DNA from: Exiguobacterium sp. J17977
Lineage (GTDB): Bacteria > Bacillota > Bacilli > Exiguobacteriales > Exiguobacteriaceae
DNA: 64,000 nt
Reading direction: 5' to 3'
NCBI RefSeq assembly: GCF_018616375.1
Contig: NZ_JAEQBB010000002.1
Coordinates: 248,001-312,000, forward strand
Shown here: piece by piece, positions 51,614 to 61,723 of the stretch
How the letters are laid out: every line of letters starts with the position of its first letter
Position numbering within the stretch: the stretch's first letter is position 1
The notes under the pieces: generated by a model
Databases searched by the model: none
What the model was told of the DNA's origin: nothing
What the model saw: the letters and a program-made list of their open reading frames with translations, nothing else
Position numbers and translations under genes: made by a program

Positions 51614-52054
51614 TCATGTCGCCATCCAACGGCTCGAAAGCTCGGTGATGACTTGCGTCGCAAAATTTTGAACCATCGTGTGCGACTGCTCGCCGGACAT
51701 GCCTTTCAAAGCGAGCGGCGGCACGAAAATAATCGGCAGTTCAGAGCCCTTGAAACGCAAATCCGAGGAGATGAACAACACGTGGGCAAACCCCGATGCC
51801 GTCGCTTGGACGGTGACTTGTTCGGCGAGCGAACGTCCGGCTTCCACGTCGACATAACTGAGCGTCGGGCTGAGCATCGTCCGTCCGGACAGTTGGCGTT
51901 CGGTCTCGAGTGCCACCGCTTGGATGACTTCGTTCCCTTCGGCTTTCCGCACCATGTCCTCATCAAACGCGAGTTCGACGAGCGGGACGACGAGCGTGTC
52001 GACGTATTGGCGTTCCGTCAGCGACTTCATCGCGTCTAGACCATCGAACCTCAT
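51614..52054 (-). CDS. ypiF: YpiF-like protein (DUF2487)
   Basis: A 146-residue soluble protein with alpha/beta character (DTLVVPLVELAFDEDM, HVLFISSDLRFKGSELPIIFVPPL, split) matching YpiF by size and place directly before qcrA. Function unknown. I chose the ATG at 52054 with AGGAGG directly upstream; the earlier ATG makes that site coding. It could be read into qcrABC, although qcrA has its own promoter. Confidence 0.82.
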   Translation of the reverse strand: MRFDGLDAMKSLTERQYVDTLVVPLVELAFDEDMVRKAEGNEVIQAVALETERQLSGRTMLSPTLSYVDVEAGRSLAEQVTVQATASGFAHVLFISSDLRFKGSELPIIFVPPLALKGMSGEQSHTMVQNFATQVITELSSRWMAT

Positions 52055-52093
52055 CTTCCTCCTCCTCTCCATTCGACATACATCGTTATGTTC

Positions 52094-52112
52094 ATTGTAG
52101 CGTACCTACAAT
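52094..52112. repeat. Inverted repeat ATTGTAG-CGTAC-CTACAAT before ypiF
   Basis: Perfect 7-base arms about 40 bases before the ypiF start; its minus-strand copy contains the promoter-like TACAAT. Candidate operator. Confidence 0.4.
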
Positions 52113-52180
52113 CGTTCCCTTTGCAAAACTTATGAACGAAATGTGAAATTATTGTGTATTCCTACGTCATTAATATACCA

Positions 52181-52218
52181 AAAAACAAGCGCAACCCATA
52201 ACGGAAGCGCTTGTTTTT
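52181..52218. terminator. Terminator of ypiA-reoY
   Basis: AAACAAGCGC pairs with GCGCTTGTTT; the minus strand continues into T residues right after the reoY stop. Confidence 0.85.
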
Positions 52219-52219
52219 A

Positions 52220-52753
52220 TTAAAATAATTTTGAGGCCCGGACTTGATGGAGTTGACTCGTCAAGTTGCGGAACAATTTCTCGTCCCGGCGGTCGAGCGC
52301 CTTGTCGATCTCGACGAGCAGACGCTCCTCCTCGAACTGGGCGACCGAGGCTCGGATGACCGTCTGGGCCGACGTCGTCACTTCATCTTTCACTTCGGCG
52401 ACGGGTTCGAACGGATTCAATTCCACGATATCAATCCATAGCTCATCAATCATCATGCCTTGAAAGTTTAACTCCACGTAGATGGCGCCGTCGTGGAGTC
52501 GGATGTCGTGATACGCCTTCTCGGGATTGACCGTGATGAGGTCACCCCGACGGTAACGGAACGGTTCGCCGTCAAATCCATACGCCGTCATGATCAGACT
52601 ACGCGGTGAGACCGAGGCGTTCGTGACGAAGTGAACGTTCCCGAGTTTTTCTGGATGTCTGAGCCAGTAGTCGATAATCCACTTGGCTTCTCGTTTACGA
52701 AGCGTATGATGAGCGAGGAATCGCTTTAAAAATGTTCTTTTCCGCTCGACCAT
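52220..52753 (-). CDS. reoY: ReoY (YpiB, UPF0302) proteolysis-linked factor
   Basis: A 177-residue protein of the UPF0302 family. In Listeria, ReoY acts with ReoM and the PrkA kinase to control ClpCP degradation of MurA, and so peptidoglycan synthesis. The N-terminal domain (LRKREAKWIIDYWLRHPEKLGNVHFV, in parts) and C-terminal IDEP-like acidic helix (EEERLLVEIDKALDRRDEKLF) are typical. It lies directly after the TPR protein YpiA, with 24 bases between. Function is transferred from family knowledge. Confidence 0.88.
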   Translation of the reverse strand: MVERKRTFLKRFLAHHTLRKREAKWIIDYWLRHPEKLGNVHFVTNASVSPRSLIMTAYGFDGEPFRYRRGDLITVNPEKAYHDIRLHDGAIYVELNFQGMMIDELWIDIVELNPFEPVAEVKDEVTTSAQTVIRASVAQFEEERLLVEIDKALDRRDEKLFRNLTSQLHQVRASKLF

Positions 52754-52777
52754 ATGACCCCATCTCCTTTATATCGT

Positions 52778-54049
52778 TTAATCGTGATCTGTCAATCGCT
52801 CGAGCCGCTCTTCAAGTGCTTGGCGGTCATCGACATCGACGCTGAGCGCAAGCGTTTGCTCGAGCACTCGTTGCGCTTGGTCACGCTGCCCTTCTTCTAT
52901 CAATAGTGTAGCCCATTCGATCGCAAATGACACGTCCTCTTTATAAACTTGCTCGATCGACCGATATAACGCGACGGCCGTATCGTAGTCCTCAAGCTCA
53001 TAGGCCGCTTTCGCCTTGTACCATGTCATGAGCGGAGACGTCGAATGTTCCTCGAGCGCATCGATCGTCTCGAGCACAGCCTCCATGTCCCCAGCCTCGA
53101 ACAACACAGATAAGAGCAACTCGGTCGCCTGGAGCGACTCCGGATTCAAGGCGAGTGCCTCGCGCAGTTCCGTGACCGCCTCATCCGTCCTGCCTTGTTT
53201 CAAGAACAGCTTCGCTTTCACCGTGCGCAACTCGTCGTTATAGTCGTCACGGTCGATGCCTTGGCCAATCACCTCGAGCGCCTCATCGAAGCGGCCGAGT
53301 TCGTCGAGCGCTTCCGTATAAGGCAGATAGAGCGACGTGAAGTCCGGGTCCATCGAGCGCAACGACTCAAACTGTTTGACGGCGATTTCGTCACGGCCGA
53401 TGCGGTGGGCCGTCATGGCGTGACCGAAAATCGTGTTCAAGTTGCGGTCTTCCGCTTTCTCATACTCATCGAGCGCCTCCTCGAACGAGCCGATCATCGT
53501 GAGCGCCTCGGCGTAATCGGCCTGATAATCGAGTTCTTCCGGCAAGCGCAAGTGCGGCAGACGCGCATACAGCGGGACCGCCTGTTCGAACGAGCCGATT
53601 GACGCATACAACTCGGCCAGTCCGTAGATGAGGAGCGGTTCGTCCGGGTTCGCCTCGAGCGCCTCCATCAGTTTCTTGACGGCGACCTCGTCCAAGCCTT
53701 GCGATTGATATAAATCGGCGAGGAGGACGAGGCTGCGCATATGCGCCTCCTTGTCCGTCGTATCGATTTTCTCGAGGACGGCAATCGCCTCTTCTTCCCG
53801 GTCACTATCCAAGTAGGCCTCAGCGAGCGACAAGGCGACGTGCGGGTTGCCCGCATAATCGACATAGAGCGCCGCGAGCAACTTGACGGCCCGATCGGCG
53901 AGGCCGAGTTCGAGGTAGAGATCGGCGATAGCCAATCGGTCCTCATCTGACCCTTCCTTCTCGAGCGATTCGAGATGCATGAGGGCATGTTCCGTCTCAC
54001 CTTTTTCAAGCATCTCAATGATATGGTTTAATTCTGTTTCGTCTAACAT
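52778..54049 (-). CDS. ypiA: TPR-repeat protein YpiA
   Basis: A 423-residue cytosolic protein built of about ten tetratricopeptide repeats (for example LADRAVKLLAALYVDYAGNP, SFEQAVPLYARLPHL, RFDEALEVIGQGIDRDDYN). The composition is very acidic. YpiA, the neighbour of ReoY throughout Bacillales, is thought to be a scaffold; its exact role is unknown. AGGAGG lies about 10 bases before the ATG. Probably one transcript with reoY. Confidence 0.9.
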   Translation of the reverse strand: MLDETELNHIIEMLEKGETEHALMHLESLEKEGSDEDRLAIADLYLELGLADRAVKLLAALYVDYAGNPHVALSLAEAYLDSDREEEAIAVLEKIDTTDKEAHMRSLVLLADLYQSQGLDEVAVKKLMEALEANPDEPLLIYGLAELYASIGSFEQAVPLYARLPHLRLPEELDYQADYAEALTMIGSFEEALDEYEKAEDRNLNTIFGHAMTAHRIGRDEIAVKQFESLRSMDPDFTSLYLPYTEALDELGRFDEALEVIGQGIDRDDYNDELRTVKAKLFLKQGRTDEAVTELREALALNPESLQATELLLSVLFEAGDMEAVLETIDALEEHSTSPLMTWYKAKAAYELEDYDTAVALYRSIEQVYKEDVSFAIEWATLLIEEGQRDQAQRVLEQTLALSVDVDDRQALEERLERLTDHD

Positions 54050-54085
54050 CGTCCAAATTCCTCCTAGCGGCTACTCGTATTGACG

Positions 54086-55336
54086 TTATTCTATCTCACG
54101 ACCGAGTCGTTGTAAATCGTCACGGAAGCGCGGGTAACTCACGTCCGCTGCCTCGACGTCGTCAATCGTCACATGTTCCGTCGTCAATAAGTCCGCGATT
54201 TGGAGCATCATCGCCAGACGATGGTCTCCATGCGAGGAGACGCGTCCCCCGTGCAAACGGCTCGGATAGACGTCGAAGCCGTCATCCGTCTCGCGAAGGT
54301 CGACGCCGAGCGCCTTCAATTCGCTCGCGACCGTCTGAATCCGGTCCGTCTCTTTCACGCGGAGCTCCCCCGCATCCCGAACCGACGAGGGGGTCGACGC
54401 CTGCGACGCGACGAGTGCGAATAACGGCAACTCGTCGATTTGATGCGGGATGGCGGTCCCGTCCAACCGGATGCCGTGGAGCGTGCTCGTCGACACGGTG
54501 ACGTCCCCGACCGATTCTTCCCCGAGAGCGCGCACGTTCGTCACGTCAACGTGCGCTCCCATCCGTTCAAGTGTGCGCAAAAAGCCGATCCGTGTCTCGT
54601 TTAAGCAGACGTCGGTCGTCGTGACGCGGCTGTTCGGGACGAGCGCGGCCCCGGCCCACCAAAAGGCGGCCGAGGACGGGTCGGCCGGGACGGCCACTGT
54701 CGCCCCTTCGAGAACGGACGGTGTCAGCCGAATCGACCGCACCCCTTCGTCCGAGGTGATTTCAATCTCCCCTTTGAACAGCGGCAACATGCGCTCGGTA
54801 TGGTCCCTTGACAACACGGGCTCGCGCACGATGGTCGGACTGTCCGCACGAAGTCCGGCCAATAAGATGGCCGATTTCACTTGCGCGCTCGCGACGGGCA
54901 ACGTGTAATCGATGCCCGTCAACGCCCGCCCGCGAATATGGAGCGGGGCGACGTCACCTGCCAAGTCAGCTCCCATGGCACGCAACGGGGCCGTGACACG
55001 ACGCATCGGTCGTTTCGAGAGCGAGGCGTCGCCAGTGAGCATGAACGTCCCGTCGTAGCCTGCAAGCAGTCCCGTCAAGAGACGCATCGTCGTGCCGGAA
55101 TTCCCGCAATCGAGTTCCGCCGACGTGAGCGACGGGCTGCCGGTGATGACGAGTCGGTCCGCTTGTTCATCGACTTGTGCGCCCAAACGTCGGATTGCCT
55201 CGAGCGTCGACCGGCAATCCTCACCGAGGAGCGGGTCGTACACTGTCGTCTGTCCGTGTGCAACGGCCCCGAGCAATAACGCCCGGTGCGTGATTGACTT
55301 ATCGCTCGGTACGCGTATGAATCCGTTCAATCCCAT
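54086..55336 (-). CDS. aroA: 3-phosphoshikimate 1-carboxyvinyltransferase (EPSP synthase)
   Basis: Adds enolpyruvate from PEP to shikimate 3-phosphate. The 416 residues show the N-terminal PSDKSITHRALLLGA, GNSGTTMRLLTGLLAG, the SLSKRPMRR loop and the late VKETDRI and DHRLAM motifs. The Gly-Ala region LTGLLAG is of class II-like Gram-positive type. The ATG follows the aroB stop after a single base. With aroB and aroC it gives three shikimate-pathway steps in one run; aroH, trp and tyrA found here in B. subtilis are absent. Confidence 0.96.
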   Translation of the reverse strand: MGLNGFIRVPSDKSITHRALLLGAVAHGQTTVYDPLLGEDCRSTLEAIRRLGAQVDEQADRLVITGSPSLTSAELDCGNSGTTMRLLTGLLAGYDGTFMLTGDASLSKRPMRRVTAPLRAMGADLAGDVAPLHIRGRALTGIDYTLPVASAQVKSAILLAGLRADSPTIVREPVLSRDHTERMLPLFKGEIEITSDEGVRSIRLTPSVLEGATVAVPADPSSAAFWWAGAALVPNSRVTTTDVCLNETRIGFLRTLERMGAHVDVTNVRALGEESVGDVTVSTSTLHGIRLDGTAIPHQIDELPLFALVASQASTPSSVRDAGELRVKETDRIQTVASELKALGVDLRETDDGFDVYPSRLHGGRVSSHGDHRLAMMLQIADLLTTEHVTIDDVEAADVSYPRFRDDLQRLGREIE

Positions 55337-55337
55337 C

Positions 55338-56384
55338 TTAAAACCACCCTTTCAGCTGTTCGTACGCATCGACGAGCCGCTCGGTCGTGACGCTCGTCAC
55401 GGTCACGTCTTCACCGAGCAGGACGAAACGTATCTGTCCACTCCGATTCTTCTTATCGTGCCCCATCGCCTCGAGATACGACTCGAACGGCTGCCAGACG
55501 ACCGGCGTGATCGCTTGCCGTTTCATGAATCCGGCGAGCGTTTCCGCGCGTGTGACGTCCCCGCCGACTAGGAAGGCGAACACCATCCCGTATAGGATGG
55601 CCTCCCCGTGCGCTAATCGATACGCCTCGACCGACTCTAACGCATGGCCGAACGTATGGCCAAAGTTCAGCCATGCCCGCACGCCTTGCTCTCGTTCATC
55701 GGTCTCGACGACCACTCGTTTCACTTCAATCCCACGCGCGAGCCACGCCTCCCATTCGAGCGGCCCCCGGGCGAGCGCCGTGAACAGTTCGGTCTCGAAC
55801 GAGCGCTCGAGGACATATCGTGACAAGTAAGCGTGTTTAATCAATTCGCCGAGTCCGCTCAGCACATCTCGGTCCGTCAACGTCTCGAGACGGTCGACGT
55901 TATAGTGGACGCCCGCTGGCTGATAAAAGGCACCGATCGCATTTTTTGCGAGCGGATGGTTGACCGCGACTTTCCCGCCGACGGCCGAATCGTGGGCGAG
56001 CACCGTCGTCGGCACTTGTATGTAACGCAGGCCGCGCATATAGACACTCGCCAAAAAGCCGGCCAAGTCGCCAATCATGCCGCCGCCAAAGGCGACGATG
56101 AGCGTGTCCCGGTCGCAGCCAGCCGTCAATCCGTCCGCGACGAGGCGTTCGATTGTCGAAAGTGATTTCGATCCGTCACCCGGACGAACGACCGACCAGA
56201 CGATTGGACGCGCGTTTGCTTCAAGATGAGCGCGAAACGCCGTCCCGTGCAGGCGGTCCACCGTCTCGTCCGTGATGACCCAAACAGTCGAGCACGTGAA
56301 GTAAGGGACGCGGTCGAGCCAGGCGTCCCCTCGTTCAATCGTGACATCGTACGGCGTCGAGGCGTTCACTCGAATCGTCACCAC
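55338..56384 (-). CDS. aroB: 3-dehydroquinate synthase AroB
   Basis: Converts DAHP to 3-dehydroquinate with NAD+ and a divalent metal. The 348 residues contain the NAD-binding [22 protein letters not shown] (in parts), [18 protein letters not shown], metal ligands in [10 protein letters not shown] and [12 protein letters not shown]. The start is GTG at 56384 with AAGGAG 8 bases upstream, overlapping the aroC end by 7 bases. Confidence 0.96.
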   Translation of the reverse strand: MVTIRVNASTPYDVTIERGDAWLDRVPYFTCSTVWVITDETVDRLHGTAFRAHLEANARPIVWSVVRPGDGSKSLSTIERLVADGLTAGCDRDTLIVAFGGGMIGDLAGFLASVYMRGLRYIQVPTTVLAHDSAVGGKVAVNHPLAKNAIGAFYQPAGVHYNVDRLETLTDRDVLSGLGELIKHAYLSRYVLERSFETELFTALARGPLEWEAWLARGIEVKRVVVETDEREQGVRAWLNFGHTFGHALESVEAYRLAHGEAILYGMVFAFLVGGDVTRAETLAGFMKRQAITPVVWQPFESYLEAMGHDKKNRSGQIRFVLLGEDVTVTSVTTERLVDAYEQLKGWF

Positions 56385-57538
56385 GTGCGAATCTCCTTAC
56401 GATACGCGTCGACGCGCGCTTGGATGCGCCCGACCGTATCATGTCCGAACGTCTCGCATAACTCACGGGCGAGCTCGAACGCGACGACGGCCTCGACGAC
56501 GAGTGAGGCGGCCGGGACGGCACAAGCGTCACTTCGCTCGATTTGGGCGAGGAACGGTTCTTTCGTATCGATATCGACGGATTGGAGCGGCTTGTAGAGC
56601 GTCGGGATCGGTTTCATCACAGCGGTACAGACGATTGGCATCCCTGTCGTCATCCCGCCTTCAAAACCGCCGAGATGGTTGCTCAGCCGAGTATAGCCGT
56701 CTGGACCATAAGCAATCGGGTCCATCACTTCCGACCCTGGTCGATACGCCATCTCAAACCCGTCGCCGAACGCGACACCTTTGATGGCGTTGACGCTCAT
56801 GACGGCGCGAGCGATGGTCGCATCGAGTTTCCGGTCGTATTGGACGTACGATCCGAGCCCTGGGATGACGCCATGCACTTCCGTGCAGACGACACCGCCG
56901 AGCGAATCGCCGGCTGCTTTCGCCTCATCGATTCGCTGCATCATCGCCTGGCCTGCTGCCTCGTCCATCGTCCGGACCGGCGACGCCTCGATCGTGGTGC
57001 GCAATGTCTCGAGCGATTCATAAGAGGCATCGGCCTCGACGCCGCCAATCACTTTGACGTAGCTGACGAGCGACATCCCGACGGCAGCGAGCAACTGTTT
57101 GCTGAGTGCGCCGACGGCGACGCGGGCGGCCGTCTCACGTGCGCTCGATCGTTCGAGGACGTCACGCAGGTCACGATGGTCGTATTTCAAGCCGCCGACG
57201 AGGTCTGCATGTCCCGGTCGCGGACGGACGACGCGGCGTTTGATTTCCACGTCCGCATCGATCGGTTCGGCCTGCATGACGTTCCGCCAATGGGTATGGT
57301 CCTTATTCTCGATCCAGAACGAGATTGGGGCCCCTGTCGTCACCCCGTGACGAATGCCGGCCCTCACCTCGATTCGGTCTGACTCAATTTGCATGCGGCG
57401 GCCGCGGCCATAGCCGGACTGCCGTTTCGCGAGTTCCGCATTGATGGCTTGCACATCGACCTCAAGCCCGGCCGGTACACCCTCGATAATGATTGTAAGT
57501 CCAGGTCCGTGCGATTCTCCTGCCGTCAAATAGCGCAT
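56378..57538 (-). CDS. aroC: Chorismate synthase AroC
   Basis: FMN-dependent last step to chorismate. From the ATG at 57538 (GAGGTGG 6 bases upstream) the product is 386 residues, starting [15 protein letters not shown]. Signatures include [26 protein letters not shown] and [17 protein letters not shown]. The earlier frame start lies within cheR's 3' end. Chorismate from here feeds menaquinone and aromatic amino acid synthesis. Confidence 0.97.
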   Translation of the reverse strand: MRYLTAGESHGPGLTIIIEGVPAGLEVDVQAINAELAKRQSGYGRGRRMQIESDRIEVRAGIRHGVTTGAPISFWIENKDHTHWRNVMQAEPIDADVEIKRRVVRPRPGHADLVGGLKYDHRDLRDVLERSSARETAARVAVGALSKQLLAAVGMSLVSYVKVIGGVEADASYESLETLRTTIEASPVRTMDEAAGQAMMQRIDEAKAAGDSLGGVVCTEVHGVIPGLGSYVQYDRKLDATIARAVMSVNAIKGVAFGDGFEMAYRPGSEVMDPIAYGPDGYTRLSNHLGGFEGGMTTGMPIVCTAVMKPIPTLYKPLQSVDIDTKEPFLAQIERSDACAVPAASLVVEAVVAFELARELCETFGHDTVGRIQARVDAYRKEIRTW

Positions 57539-57548
57539 AGCTGCCACC

Positions 57549-58331
57549 TCACTCTTCAAATTTTTCGTAGAAGAAGCTCTGCTTCATCTTATAGCCGTAT
57601 CGCTTCGGTTGAAAGATTTGTTCGGTCCCTCCGACGAAGAGGATGCCGCCTGGTCGAAGCGATCGGTGGAACGATTTATAGACTTTTTCTTTCGCTTCCT
57701 CGGTGAAATAAATCAAGACGTTACGGCAGACGATTAAATCAAAGTTCCGCTCGTACACGTCGGCCAGCAGATTGTGTTTTTTGAACGTTACCAACTTTTT
57801 GATGTCCTCTGTGATGTAATAGTCATCACCGCGGCGGGTGAAGTAACGTTGCCGAAACTCTACGGGCAAGTCGACGAGCGCCCGCTCATGATACTTGCCT
57901 TGTTTCGCTTTTTCGATCACCACGTCATCTAGGTCCGTCGCCGTGATTGTGAACTGTGCGGGTGACAAATGTTTCGATAACAGCATCGCCAACGAATACG
58001 GTTCTTCGCCCGTCGAGCACGCCGCGCTCCAGACGCGCAACTTACCTTGGCTCTTCCGGATAAGTTCTGGCAAGATGTCCGTTTCCAGTTGCTGCCAGCG
58101 AACCGGATTCCGGTAAAACTCACTCACGTTGATGGTCATGCGATCCAAAAATTCATCATATAAGCCCCGGTCTGACTCCATCGCTTTGAAGTATTCGATA
58201 AACGTGGCATACCCTTTCTTCTCGCGGAGCGCAATCATGCGCCGCTTCATCTGGGCTTCTTTATATAGATTTAAGTCGATCCCCGACTTCATATAAAACT
58301 TTTTTACGAAGATGGCATAATCATTTATCAC
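57549..58331 (-). CDS. cheR: Chemotaxis protein methyltransferase CheR
   Basis: SAM-dependent methylation of chemoreceptor glutamates. The N-terminal helical domain ([35 protein letters not shown]) precedes the SAM-binding Rossmann domain with [17 protein letters not shown] and [22 protein letters not shown] prefer the GTG at 58331, which puts the start level with B. subtilis CheR; TTG codons nearby (58346) are alternatives. An upstream ATG gives 16 more residues. Located between ndk and aroC as in Bacillus. Confidence 0.9.
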   Translation of the reverse strand: MINDYAIFVKKFYMKSGIDLNLYKEAQMKRRMIALREKKGYATFIEYFKAMESDRGLYDEFLDRMTINVSEFYRNPVRWQQLETDILPELIRKSQGKLRVWSAACSTGEEPYSLAMLLSKHLSPAQFTITATDLDDVVIEKAKQGKYHERALVDLPVEFRQRYFTRRGDDYYITEDIKKLVTFKKHNLLADVYERNFDLIVCRNVLIYFTEEAKEKVYKSFHRSLRPGGILFVGGTEQIFQPKRYGYKMKQSFFYEKFEE

Positions 58332-58409
58332 CAGTTCCAACCTCAATTCTTTCTCTTCTCCTAGATCATGTCGTGCCAAAACGTGCGAAAGCGCTTCAAT
58401 CCCAATAAA

Positions 58410-58438
58410 AAAAGGGACAGGAGGCTCCCGTCCCTTTT
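58410..58438 (-). terminator. Terminator of ndk
   Basis: AAAAGGGAC pairs with GTCCCTTTT around a GC-rich inner loop, followed by a T run on the minus strand. Confidence 0.85.
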
Positions 58439-58445
58439 ATCGTCA

Positions 58446-58862
58446 TCAAACGTGTGATGCTTCAGTGGCGAACCAGAGTGACAATTCACGCTCTGCGCTC
58501 TCCACGCTATCTGAACCATGGATGACGTTTTGTGACATCGTCGAGGCCAAATCGCCACGAATTGTTCCAGGTTGTGCGTCCAGCGGGTTCGTCTTCCCGA
58601 TCATCAATCGAGAGACGGCGACGATATTTTCGCCTTCCCACTCCATCGCTACAACAGGACCAGACGTTAAGAATTCGACAAGCTCTCCAAAGAACGGCTT
58701 TTCCTTATGTTCCGCATAATGCGATTGTGCGACTTCAACCGACGGTGTCAATAGTTCGAGACGGTTCAACGTATATCCTTTCGTTTCGAAGCGCGAGATG
58801 ATTTCCCCAATCAGACCGCGTTTCACTCCATCCGGTTTTACCATTAAAAATGTTTTTTCCAT
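58446..58862 (-). CDS. ndk: Nucleoside diphosphate kinase
   Basis: Equilibrates nucleoside di- and triphosphates through a phospho-histidine. The 138 residues include [17 protein letters not shown], and the active His115 in [15 protein letters not shown]. The size is typical. It stands between hepT and cheR with its own terminator. Confidence 0.97.
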   Translation of the reverse strand: MEKTFLMVKPDGVKRGLIGEIISRFETKGYTLNRLELLTPSVEVAQSHYAEHKEKPFFGELVEFLTSGPVVAMEWEGENIVAVSRLMIGKTNPLDAQPGTIRGDLASTMSQNVIHGSDSVESAERELSLWFATEASHV

Positions 58863-58953
58863 TCCCCTAATCCCCCTAAATCAATATGTGTACCATGTAC
58901 TTTATTAGTTTACACGGTCATCTTGATTATTGAAAGGGTTTACAAGGTGGTTT

Positions 58954-59916
58954 TTACCATTTACGTTTCCCGATATACTCGGCGATTTCAATGAGCGAGC
59001 GCTTGTCCGGGACATCCGGCAAGCCATCGAGACGTTGAATCGCCCGGTTCACGTACCGGTCAATCGTCCGCTGGCTTCGTTCAAGCGTCCCGTTGCGCTG
59101 CACTTCACGAACGAGCGTATGGGTCGTTGCGTAATCGGACGATTGGTTGACCTGTTGCAACCGGCCAAAGAATTCAGGGTCTTCGGCTGAATAGAAGAGC
59201 GGCAACGTTTTATGGCCGTGCTTCAAATCTTCTCCGACCGGTTTTCCGAGTTGAAAACTTTTCGCGGTGAAGTCGAGCAAATCGTCCGTCATTTGAAACG
59301 CCATCCCGATATCATAGCCGAACAGCCGCAACTGTTTGACGACTTCGGGTGACGCCCCTGAGACGACGGCACCGGCCGCACAACTCGTCTCGATCAAGAG
59401 CGCCGTCTTCCGGGCAATCCGATCGAGGTATCGTTTCGGGGACTGGCCCCAGTCGTATTGGTCTTGGATTTGATTGATTTCACCGATGCAAATCAGTTCC
59501 ATCGTGTCGGCCATGATTTGCATCACGCGCGGCGAGTCGACCTCAGAGACGAGCCGAATCGCTTCGCCGAACAACGTGTTCCCCGTATACATCGCGACCT
59601 GCTCATCGTAACGTTCCATGACGGTCGGTTTGCCCCGGCGGAGTGTGGCGTCATCGATGACGTCATCATGGACGAGTGAGGCCATATGAATCAGTTCAAG
59701 ACTCGCCGCCACTTTCGTCAAGCGGATATCTTTCGCTTGTCCGAAACCGGCGCTCAGCAATACGAACGCCGGACGAATCCGCTTCCCGCCCGCATCAAGC
59801 AGTTGTTTCGAGGCCGCCTCGATGACCGCATGATCTGAATGGACCCGCGTCGACAAGAATCGGTCAATCTGCTCAATCTCTCGGTTCATGTGGCGATAAA
59901 GTCGCTTTAAAGACAT
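58954..59916 (-). CDS. hepT: Heptaprenyl diphosphate synthase component II
   Basis: Chain-elongating prenyltransferase that makes the menaquinone side chain with HepS. A 320-residue isoprenoid-synthase fold with both Asp-rich motifs, LVHDDVIDDATLRRG and FQMTDDLLDFT, and GGKRIRPAFVLLS near the start. It lies 3 bases after menG. The small partner gene hepS is two genes upstream. Confidence 0.94.
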   Translation of the reverse strand: MSLKRLYRHMNREIEQIDRFLSTRVHSDHAVIEAASKQLLDAGGKRIRPAFVLLSAGFGQAKDIRLTKVAASLELIHMASLVHDDVIDDATLRRGKPTVMERYDEQVAMYTGNTLFGEAIRLVSEVDSPRVMQIMADTMELICIGEINQIQDQYDWGQSPKRYLDRIARKTALLIETSCAAGAVVSGASPEVVKQLRLFGYDIGMAFQMTDDLLDFTAKSFQLGKPVGEDLKHGHKTLPLFYSAEDPEFFGRLQQVNQSSDYATTHTLVREVQRNGTLERSQRTIDRYVNRAIQRLDGLPDVPDKRSLIEIAEYIGKRKW

Positions 59917-59919
59917 CGG

Positions 59920-60621
59920 TCACCACTTCTTTCCTAGGTGCATCGCACACGCGCCGCCGGAGAATGCCTTCACGTCGACTTGTTCGAAGCCTGCCGTCTC
60001 GAACATGCGCTTTAGCGTTAACCGGTCCGGGAATTGGTCGGTCGACTCTTGGAGCCATTTATATTGATCGTATGAGCCGGCAAACACTTTCCCGAATAAT
60101 GGCATGACCGAGCCGAAATAAAAGCGATACAGCTCGCTGAACAGCGGCGCTGTCGGTTGGCTCGTCTCGAGACAGACGACCGTCCCGCCCGGCTTCAACA
60201 CCCGGTGCATCTCACGGAGTACCGTCATGTAATCGGGTACGTTGCGAAGGCCGAAGCCGATCGTCACATAGTCAAATGAGTGATCTCCGAACGGCAATGC
60301 CATCGCGTTACCATGGATGAGTTCGATCGTCGGATAAGCGGCCACTTTCTCTTGGCCGACCGCGAGCATATTCTCGGAGAAATCGAGACCTTTGACGACA
60401 CCAGTATTCCCGGCCGCCTCGGCGAGTTGAATCGTCCAGTCGGCCGTCCCGCAGCAGACGTCGAGACATTTTGCGCCCGGGAACACTTGCATGCGACGCA
60501 TCGTCGCTTTGCGCCACCATTTATGCAAACGGAAACTGATGATCGAGTTCATCGTATCGTAGCTCGGTGAGATTGATTGAAACACGTCATATACTTTTTG
60601 CTCTTTTTCTTTCGGTTGCAA
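59920..60621 (-). CDS. menG: Demethylmenaquinone methyltransferase MenG
   Basis: SAM-dependent final methylation of menaquinone. The 233 residues have the UbiE/MenG pattern: [45 protein letters not shown] and the [13 protein letters not shown] motif. The start is TTG at 60621, with AAAGGATG 7 bases upstream. Set between hepS and hepT, as in B. subtilis. Confidence 0.95.
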   Translation of the reverse strand: MQPKEKEQKVYDVFQSISPSYDTMNSIISFRLHKWWRKATMRRMQVFPGAKCLDVCCGTADWTIQLAEAAGNTGVVKGLDFSENMLAVGQEKVAAYPTIELIHGNAMALPFGDHSFDYVTIGFGLRNVPDYMTVLREMHRVLKPGGTVVCLETSQPTAPLFSELYRFYFGSVMPLFGKVFAGSYDQYKWLQESTDQFPDRLTLKRMFETAGFEQVDVKAFSGGACAMHLGKKW

Positions 60622-60641
60622 TACGTAACATCCTTTCCGTT

Positions 60642-61214
60642 CTAAGCGACAGCGTGCGCCAGAAGCGTCGTTAGCTGTTCTCGTTGATCTTGGCGCAGTA
60701 CTGTCGCCTTTCGTTCGATGATCGCTTTTCCGTATGTGGTCAAATAGGACCGACCTATCACTTCAGAAAACGTTTTAATCAATCCGAAGTTCGCTTCCAT
60801 CCAAGTCGTGACGGATACGTCCGCATCGAGTGCGAGCGTACATTTCGCCCCATTGACAAGCTGGACCGACCGACCGAAGCGATTGCTATAGTCGGCAGGG
60901 AACAGTGCCAATATTTTATAAAATTGAGCCGAGGCGAAGTCGCCGGCGAGCACTTTGAGTTGCCGCTCGAGCGAGCCGTTCGGGCAATCCTTTACTTGAT
61001 CGTGCAGTTCAAGTGCTTGATGTGCAAAATATGTCGCAAGCACGAGCTGACGTTGTTGATTCGATTCGATTTCAATCATCTCGACCATCCAACGAAGTAA
61101 AGGCATGTCGACTACGGGTACAATCTCGTGTCTCGTCAAATACGGATGGTTCATGCGTTCTTCGATTTGACGAGCAAGGTCGGTGACAACGGTTTCGTAT
61201 GTCATCTGTTCCAT
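60642..61214 (-). CDS. hepS: Heptaprenyl diphosphate synthase component I
   Basis: Non-catalytic small subunit that sets chain length with HepT. The product is 190 residues from the ATG at 61214, chosen because GAGGGGGGAT precedes it; the open frame runs 87 codons further but through intergenic sequence and the hbs terminator. It is helical with few strict motifs ([33 protein letters not shown]), which is normal for HepS. Assignment also rests on position before menG. Confidence 0.88.
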   Translation of the reverse strand: MEQMTYETVVTDLARQIEERMNHPYLTRHEIVPVVDMPLLRWMVEMIEIESNQQRQLVLATYFAHQALELHDQVKDCPNGSLERQLKVLAGDFASAQFYKILALFPADYSNRFGRSVQLVNGAKCTLALDADVSVTTWMEANFGLIKTFSEVIGRSYLTTYGKAIIERKATVLRQDQREQLTTLLAHAVA

Positions 61215-61303
61215 GCTATCCCCCCTCGTCCTCTTCGTTGTCATTCTGACATAGTATAGCACATTTTTGTCACATTCACGCCATGTGAACTCGCTTTCCG
61301 ACA

Positions 61304-61329
61304 CAAAAAAAGCCGCCTTTCGGCGACTT
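61304..61329 (-). terminator. Terminator of hbs
   Basis: On the minus strand AAGTCGCC-GAAA-GGCGGCTT (one T-G wobble) followed by seven T residues. Confidence 0.88.
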
Positions 61330-61341
61330 ATGTATTGCCCA

Positions 61342-61614
61342 TTATTTGACCGCATCTTTAAGCGCTTTACCTGCTTTGAAGGCAGGAACTTTGCTTGCCG
61401 GGATTTCGATATCTTCTTTCGTACGTGGGTTGCGACCTTTACGGGCAGCGCGCTCACGAACTTCAAAAGTACCAAAACCGATCAATTGAATTTTATCACC
61501 GTTTTGGAGTGCTTCAGTGATAGATTCGAAAGTAGCTTCTACAACTTGTGTAGCTTCTTTTTTCGAAACATTTGCTTTCTCCGCAACTGCTTGGATCAAT
61601 TCAGTTTTGTTCAT
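61342..61614 (-). CDS. hbs: DNA-binding protein HU
   Basis: Abundant histone-like protein that bends DNA. The 90 residues are fully typical: [19 protein letters not shown], the beta-arm [19 protein letters not shown] with the conserved Arg/Pro tip, and [23 protein letters not shown] lies 6 bases upstream of the ATG. In B. subtilis spoIVA lies upstream and mtrAB downstream; neither is here. Confidence 0.98.
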   Translation of the reverse strand: MNKTELIQAVAEKANVSKKEATQVVEATFESITEALQNGDKIQLIGFGTFEVRERAARKGRNPRTKEDIEIPASKVPAFKAGKALKDAVK

Positions 61615-61652
61615 CACGATTCACCTCCTCTCACTGAGAGTTTACGGGATTA

Positions 61653-61681
61653 ATCATATCGTACAAACGTTGATATGACAA
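61653..61681 (-). promoter_or_regulatory. Sigma-A promoter of hbs
   Basis: On the minus strand TTGTCA (61681-61676), 17 bases, TATGAT (61658-61653), about 40 bases before the start. Both boxes are 5/6 matches, suiting a highly expressed gene. Confidence 0.75.
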
Positions 61682-61723
61682 CATTTTTTAAGCAATCGGC
61701 CCATATTCGACCCACCCAGTCGC

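Noticed and set aside
56543-57382. Plus-strand frame of 279 codons opposite aroC
   Set aside because: Fully inside a clear chorismate synthase gene; rich in Arg, His and Asp as expected of an antisense frame.
58386-58400. cre-like GAAAGCGCTTCA near the cheR start
   Set aside because: It deviates from the CcpA consensus at two or more key positions and is not palindromic beyond the centre.
61215-61475. N-terminal extension of hepS
   Set aside because: The open frame runs through the hbs terminator and lacks a ribosome binding site; the ATG at 61214 has a strong one.
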